Below, in pieces: positions 6,189 through 10,029 of a stretch of 10,029 nt of DNA. Under the pieces are notes generated by a model. That model was not told the DNA's origin, ran no database searches, and worked only from the letters and a program-made list of their open reading frames with translations. Each line of letters opens with the position of its first letter. Position 1 is the first letter of the stretch. Where the stretch lies: assembly GCA_018715825.1 (NCBI GenBank), contig DVKU01000033.1, positions 1-10,029 on the forward strand, in the 5' to 3' direction. The stretch is from Candidatus Avacholeplasma faecigallinarum. Its GTDB lineage: Bacteria > Bacillota_I > Bacilli_A > Acholeplasmatales > Anaeroplasmataceae. The translations under genes and the position numbers were made by a program.

Positions 6189-7513
6189 AATTTAGAAAAT
6201 AAAGCTGTTATTAATTCATCAGAATAAGCCTGTCCTGTTATTCTACCTAAATTGTCGAAACATTCTTTTATATCTATTTCAATTAAAGCAATATCCACCT
6301 GATTTTCGATTGCATTTTTAGCACTAACAAGACTATCATAGGCTTTTTGCATTAAATCTACTTGCCTACTATTATTTAAATATCTACCATCATCAAGATT
6401 AAATTCATTAAAATTAGTAACTTTATAAATTGCATCTATTAATTCATCTAAACCATTATGATTAAGGGCAGATATATAAATTGCATCATTAATTTCATTA
6501 ACTGCCTTAAGATCATTTTTATTTGCAACTATTATCCTCTTCTTGGTTTTAGTTAACTCTAAAAGCCTATAATCTATTTCATCTAAAGGCTTAGATACAT
6601 CTAAAACCAACAATATCAAATCAGCTTTTTTAATAGCCTCTTCACTTCTATTAATTCCAATTGCTTCTACATAGTCAGAGCTTTCATGTATACCGGCAGT
6701 ATCAACTAAATTTAAAGTAATATTACCGACATTTAACACTCCTTCAACATAATCTCTAGTAGTACCAGCAATAGATGAAACTATAGCCTTATCCTCATCT
6801 AAAAGCATATTTAATAAACTACTTTTACCAACATTAGGCTTACCAACTATAGCCGTTTTAATTCCGTGAATAACTAAAGTTGAAACTGAAGAATTCTTTA
6901 AAATTATCTGCATATTATTCATTAAATCGTCAATGATACTCAACAAATAATCATGTGTTACATCCACACTATCTTCGTATTCTGGATAATCAATATTCAC
7001 CTCAATCTTAGCTAGTAAATCTAATAATTTATCTCTAAATTCATAAATTAAGTTTGAAGTAGAACTTCTTAATGATTTAGTTGATGATTTTAAAGCTAAC
7101 AAATTATTAGAACTAATTATATCCATAATAGCTTCAGCTTGTGTTAAATCAAGCTTATTATTTAAAAAAGCTCTTTGTGAAAACTCTCCTCGCATAGCCA
7201 ATCTAAATCCAATTTTTAATAAAATTTGTAGAATGGTATTCGTTACTAAAACTCCACCATGACAATTTATTTCTACGGTATTCTCACCATCAAAAGATTT
7301 TGGGGCCTTAAATACATTACATAATACCTCATCTACTATTTCATTATTATAATAAATATAACCATAATTTATAGTATGACTTGCGACATTCTCTAAATTT
7401 TTTCCTTTAAAAATTTTATTAACTAGACTAATAGCATTAGGTCCGCTGCATCTAATGATAGAAATTGCTCCCATTCCATAAGGAGTTGCGATAGCACAAA
7501 TATCATCTACCAT
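6173..7513 (-). CDS. mnmE: tRNA modification GTPase MnmE (TrmE)
   Basis: A 446-aa GTPase that, with MnmG, builds the 5-(carboxymethyl)aminomethyl group on the wobble uridine of several tRNAs, using a methylene-THF-derived carbon. The N-terminal folate-binding domain starts DDICAIATPYGMGAISIIRCSG. The helical domain carries the inserted Ras-like G domain: G1 GKPNVGKS (224-231), TTRD (251-254), G3 DTAG (271-274), G4 NKND (331-334) and SAL (348-350). The C-terminus ends in the diagnostic FCLGK with Cys443. Length is normal and no key residue is missing. The ATG at 7513 is preceded by GAGGT at 6-nt spacing. A well-formed promoter lies just upstream, and a CE4 deacetylase follows instead of the mnmG commonly found next to it. 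Confidence 0.98.
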   Translation of the reverse strand: MVDDICAIATPYGMGAISIIRCSGPNAISLVNKIFKGKNLENVASHTINYGYIYYNNEIVDEVLCNVFKAPKSFDGENTVEINCHGGVLVTNTILQILLKIGFRLAMRGEFSQRAFLNNKLDLTQAEAIMDIISSNNLLALKSSTKSLRSSTSNLIYEFRDKLLDLLAKIEVNIDYPEYEDSVDVTHDYLLSIIDDLMNNMQIILKNSSVSTLVIHGIKTAIVGKPNVGKSSLLNMLLDEDKAIVSSIAGTTRDYVEGVLNVGNITLNLVDTAGIHESSDYVEAIGINRSEEAIKKADLILLVLDVSKPLDEIDYRLLELTKTKKRIIVANKNDLKAVNEINDAIYISALNHNGLDELIDAIYKVTNFNEFNLDDGRYLNNSRQVDLMQKAYDSLVSAKNAIENQVDIALIEIDIKECFDNLGRITGQAYSDELITALFSKFCLGK

Positions 7514-7536
7514 ACTATTACCTCACTTTTTTCTAT

Positions 7537-7565
7537 ATTATACTCAAAATAATATATTTTTGCAA
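7537..7565 (-). promoter_or_regulatory. Promoter of mnmE
   Basis: Minus-strand TTGCAA (7560-7565) and TATAAT (7537-7542) are separated by exactly 17 nt. The expected start of transcription leaves a leader of about 15-20 nt before the mnmE ATG. The -35 box sits immediately beside the stop codon of the Ig-like protein gene, whose transcript has no visible terminator and may read through. Confidence 0.7.
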
Positions 7566-7566
7566 T

Positions 7567-9240
7567 TTAATGTTTCTTTTTATAAACTACAACACTCATA
7601 ATTCCTATCAATAGTATCACCGCTGCCAAACTTACTCCTAAATATAAGAATGTATAGTTTTTAGTGGCACTTTTGCCATTAGTAAAATCAACTTTTTCAT
7701 CATTCAATACCTCTATTGTATTATGATAAACATTGCCATTACTATCTTTAACTATTAGTTCATAACTTCCACTTTCATTGTTAGCATCAAGATTGTAATT
7801 GTAGGATGTTTCTATTTCTACATCATCAGAAGAGATTTGATTAATATTCTTTAAAATTGATAAAATCTCTTCTTTAGTTAAAACATGGCCTTCATCAACA
7901 ACAATAGTATAAGCATTTAAGACAATTTGTGGATAATCTTCATCATCTACAAAAACTTTAAATGTATAATTTATATCATTAATACCATCACTTGCAACAA
8001 CCTTAAACCTATAAACACCTGCTGTTCTACTATTATCTAAATAACTATCTAAATCAATAATTTCATAGTCTGAAATTTCACCTTCAATTTCATCAATAAC
8101 ACTAATAAATTGTCTAAAATCATCTATCTCAAAATTATCTAATGTCGTAATATGGGGTTCTTGTTCTACTACAACAGCTGGCGGAACCCTATCAACAACC
8201 TCAATATTTAAAGTAGCAAATGACTCATTACCATATATATCCCATGCCCTTACCTTAACACTATAATTTCCTGGTATGTTATAATTAGGTGAATAATTAT
8301 CCTCGATAGTTTCAATATAACATTTAGCATCATCACTGTATTTAATATAAAAATAAAAATTAACTTTATTACGATAATTAACACTGCAATCAGTAGTTGT
8401 TATTTTTGGTGGAGTAATATCGCAGACATCAATAATACATTTTTGTAAAGTAATATTACCTGCTTTATCCATAGCTTTAATCGTAAAATAGTATTGTCCA
8501 ATATCTATTTTTCCATCACTTAAAATATAAGTATTATCAATAACACTAGGTTTTAAAGCACCATCTGTCTCATCTACTACATTAACTATCTCATAAATTT
8601 GCTCCAATGTTAGTGGATTTTGTTCATCAACAACTATATGAACATCAGAATTTTCATACGTTGAGTTATATTCATATTTAACACCATATAAAAAATCAAA
8701 ATTTAGTATATGCATCAAACCTTCTTCAGAAATACCTGGAACTCCATCAAGAAATATAGAATCTTGATCATAATAAGCATTACATTCACTAGAAATACTA
8801 TAACCATCTTCATTATATCCAAATAAAGTATTCAAATCAGTTTCTTCACTATAACTAATTTGATAATCCTCATCAATAAATTTTAGCTCATAGATTAACT
8901 TTTCATCTATAAAGATTTGATATAGTGTTAGGTTCCTATTTTCAAAAAATCCGTAAACATTAAGATAAGAGTCATTTTCATTAAACTTTACCTTATAAAT
9001 AAAACCACCTTTGATAATTTCATAGGCTAACTCATATGTAAGAAAATCATAAAGACCCTGTTTTTTTACATTATCTATGCTACTAAGCCCTTTAAATAAA
9101 TTATATTTTTTATTTGGACTAATTGGTGTAGCTGAAGCATAATTAACCAAATCATCATCATAAAGCATAGCCTTAGAATTAATAGGTAAAATTATAAAAA
9201 ATGTACAAATAAAAATAAAAAGTAATAAAATTTTTTTCAT
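7567..9240 (-). CDS. Membrane-anchored surface protein with tandem Ig-like domains
   Basis: A 557-aa protein not tied to a named family member. It has a signal peptide (MKKILLLFIFICTFFIILPINSKA, likely cut near 24) and a unique N-terminal region to about 195. Four bacterial Ig-like (HYR/DUF5011-type) units follow at about 200-275, 276-350, 351-433 and 434-515. Their recurring end motif is G-x-Y-x(4)-A-x-D-x-x-G-N followed by a strand and V-x-D: GQYYFTIKAMDKAGN, GNYSVKVRAWDIYGN, GVYRFKVVASDGIND and GSYELIVKDSNGN. Unit joints carry DxxPP (DITPP 274-278, DRVPP 350-354). A C-terminal TM helix at about 531-552 ends in YKKKH, anchoring it to the membrane without an LPXTG sortase signal. The start is ATG at 9240, 8 nt after AGGGG; an in-frame GTG at 9258 is too close to that site. 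Such proteins usually display binding or spacer modules outside the cell; the ligand is unknown. Confidence 0.88.
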   Translation of the reverse strand: MKKILLLFIFICTFFIILPINSKAMLYDDDLVNYASATPISPNKKYNLFKGLSSIDNVKKQGLYDFLTYELAYEIIKGGFIYKVKFNENDSYLNVYGFFENRNLTLYQIFIDEKLIYELKFIDEDYQISYSEETDLNTLFGYNEDGYSISSECNAYYDQDSIFLDGVPGISEEGLMHILNFDFLYGVKYEYNSTYENSDVHIVVDEQNPLTLEQIYEIVNVVDETDGALKPSVIDNTYILSDGKIDIGQYYFTIKAMDKAGNITLQKCIIDVCDITPPKITTTDCSVNYRNKVNFYFYIKYSDDAKCYIETIEDNYSPNYNIPGNYSVKVRAWDIYGNESFATLNIEVVDRVPPAVVVEQEPHITTLDNFEIDDFRQFISVIDEIEGEISDYEIIDLDSYLDNSRTAGVYRFKVVASDGINDINYTFKVFVDDEDYPQIVLNAYTIVVDEGHVLTKEEILSILKNINQISSDDVEIETSYNYNLDANNESGSYELIVKDSNGNVYHNTIEVLNDEKVDFTNGKSATKNYTFLYLGVSLAAVILLIGIMSVVVYKKKH

Positions 9241-9346
9241 ATTATAATCCCCTTTCACCCATAATAATAGATTGAAAGAAAATATTTTTTTAAACTAATT
9301 TCATTTATTATCACTTTTTAATATTGAACTATTTAATATTTTTATA

Positions 9347-9375
9347 TTTAAAAATTTCTTTTTCTTTTATATAAT
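9347..9375 (+). promoter_or_regulatory. Possible promoter of the right-hand unknown gene
   Basis: TTTAAA (9347-9352) and TATAAT (9370-9375) with a 17-nt spacer, in the 152-nt divergent region 9241-9392. Transcription would begin close to the AAGGTG ribosome site at 9382-9387, leaving almost no leader. The rest of this region is AT-rich with repeated AATATT; no convincing promoter for the minus-strand surface protein was found. Confidence 0.4.
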
Positions 9376-9392
9376 GAAATTAAGGTGATACT

Positions 9393-9866
9393 ATGGCAGT
9401 AAATAAATATGGTAATGATTTTAAGAATAATATAATGTGGAATCAAGAATATCCATTTATTCCTGAAGTAACTAATGATGATGGATTAGTAATAAAAGAA
9501 AATGAAATCTATGAATTTTATGAAAAAAATTTAAAAAAGTTTTATCCAGTTAGAGTAGTTAAAATTTATAATAAAGATTACATTTGGGGCCATTTTTATA
9601 ATTATGCAAACCGTATCGGTAATCTTTATGTTAGTTCTAACAGCCTATTACCATATCTTGGTGGTGGTAAAATTGCTCCTGATCCTTGTGATAAAATAAA
9701 TAATGAACATATTTTTAATTTTTTTAGATTGTTCACTAGTCATATTTATACTGATTTATATGAAGATGAATTAACACTTCCTAATGATTGGCACTTTGAT
9801 CCTAAAAAGGTTGTAAATAAGCTTAATGAAGAGGTCGCAAGGCTTAAAGCTAATAAAAATAATTAA
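9393..9866 (+). CDS. Unknown soluble protein, 157 aa
   Basis: Not recognised. The protein has no signal peptide or membrane helix and is rich in aromatic residues. Residues about 48-88 (KKFYPVRVVKIYNKDYIWGHFYNY... to SLLPYL) look like a run of short beta strands, compatible with a small SH3-like or OB-like barrel, though this is only a pattern impression. A glycine turn (LGGGK, 89-93) follows. The last 22 residues form a charged helix (KKVVNKLNEEVARLKANKNN). AAGGTG lies 5 nt before the ATG. The gene stands alone, divergent from the surface protein, and is closed by its own terminator that begins at the stop codon, so it is a single-gene transcript. Low-GC codon use matches the neighbours, so there is no sign of recent transfer. 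Confidence 0.8.
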   Translation: MAVNKYGNDFKNNIMWNQEYPFIPEVTNDDGLVIKENEIYEFYEKNLKKFYPVRVVKIYNKDYIWGHFYNYANRIGNLYVSSNSLLPYLGGGKIAPDPCDKINNEHIFNFFRLFTSHIYTDLYEDELTLPNDWHFDPKKVVNKLNEEVARLKANKNN

Positions 9867-9892
9867 AAGTTGTGTAATACTCACAGCTTTTT
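9865..9892 (+). terminator. Intrinsic terminator of the unknown gene
   Basis: A stem of 10 pairs (one G-U) is formed by AAAAGTTGTG (9865-9874) and CACAGCTTTT (9882-9891), around the 7-nt loop TAATACT. The T run 9888-9892 completes it. The stem starts within the TAA stop codon. Confidence 0.7.
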
Positions 9893-9900
9893 ACATAAAT

Positions 9901-9969
9901 AAAAGGGGCTGTAAAAAAACCTAGATTTTGAAAAAAATCAAATTCTAGGTTTTGCAGCCTTTTTATTTT
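9901..9969. terminator. Long bidirectional hairpin terminator between convergent genes
   Basis: The left arm is GGCTGT plus an A run, then CCTAGATTTTGA (9907-9931). It pairs with TCAAATTCTAGG, TTTT and GCAGCC (9938-9959). There is one mismatch, one G-U pair and a bulge from the unequal A/T runs (7 versus 4); the loop is A-rich. TTTTTATTTT follows on the plus strand and TTTTATTT on the minus strand, so it can stop transcription both ways. The stop codon of the minus-strand gene at the right edge lies in its T run. The length and near-identity of the arms also allow a small mobile inverted-repeat element. Confidence 0.8.
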
Positions 9970-10028
9970 GCATATTTATAATTATCTTTAGCTTCTTGAT
10001 TAACAGACTTTTGTTTAATTTTAGAAGC
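9963..10028 (-). CDS. C-terminal end of a minus-strand gene running off the right edge
   Basis: The last 21 codons before a TAA at 9963-9965 encode ASKIKQKSVNQEAKDNYKYAK, a lysine-rich, charged tail. The frame is open to the window edge, and the stop falls exactly at the bidirectional terminator, which supports a real gene end. The tail is too short to identify. Partial: the start is outside the window. Confidence 0.55.
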   Translation of the reverse strand, partial: ASKIKQKSVNQEAKDNYKYAK

Positions 10029-10029
10029 T

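Noticed and set aside
9241..9392. Riboswitch or small RNA in the AT-rich divergent region
   Set aside because: Only short AATATT repeats and A/T runs are present; no stable stem or conserved aptamer-like pattern was seen.

Overview
The window is very AT-rich (GC roughly 30% by eye) and densely packed. Its genes carry AGGAGG-type ribosome binding sites, and TGA acts as a real stop, for example at the ends of the threonine aldolase and LRAT-domain genes. This points to a low-GC Bacillota (Firmicutes) chromosome using genetic code 11. The general style resembles uncultured gut Bacilli/Erysipelotrichia-type lineages, but the species cannot be fixed from this stretch. Cell-wall enzymes (an S66 LD-carboxypeptidase-like protein and a secreted CE4 deacetylase) argue that the organism makes peptidoglycan.

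Layout. (1) Positions 60-4325 hold a six-gene minus-strand operon. In transcription order it reads: a soluble unknown protein, a two-TM membrane protein that seems to share the first protein's domain, an LRAT-domain NlpC/P60-like protein, a ROK-family glucokinase, a short zinc-ribbon protein that looks like the front part of a transposase, and a low-specificity threonine aldolase. Spacing is tight (4 nt, 41 nt, 17-nt overlap, 10 nt, 13 nt), so one transcript is likely. (2) Positions 4326-4450 form a divergent promoter region with two matching extended -10 boxes arranged as a 10-bp inverted repeat. (3) A plus-strand S66 peptidase follows. It converges with one base of spacing on a minus-strand pair, mnmE then a CE4 polysaccharide deacetylase. 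That pair has a clear promoter upstream of mnmE and an intrinsic terminator lying inside the 3' coding end of the S66 gene. (4) Positions 7567-9240 encode a minus-strand membrane-anchored surface protein built of Ig-like repeats. (5) A plus-strand unknown gene at 9393-9866 is followed by its own terminator, then a larger bidirectional hairpin. The hairpin also serves a minus-strand gene whose last 21 codons enter at the right edge.

Most of the content is ordinary housekeeping or cell-envelope material: tRNA modification, sugar phosphorylation, amino-acid metabolism and wall trimming. The least explained part is the first half of the big operon: two apparently related unknown proteins, one soluble and one membrane-anchored, next to an LRAT-fold enzyme. 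The embedded transposase-like fragment without catalytic residues is also unusual. No CRISPR array, tRNA, rRNA, recognisable riboswitch or intact insertion sequence was seen. No gene-free stretch exceeds about 150 bases.
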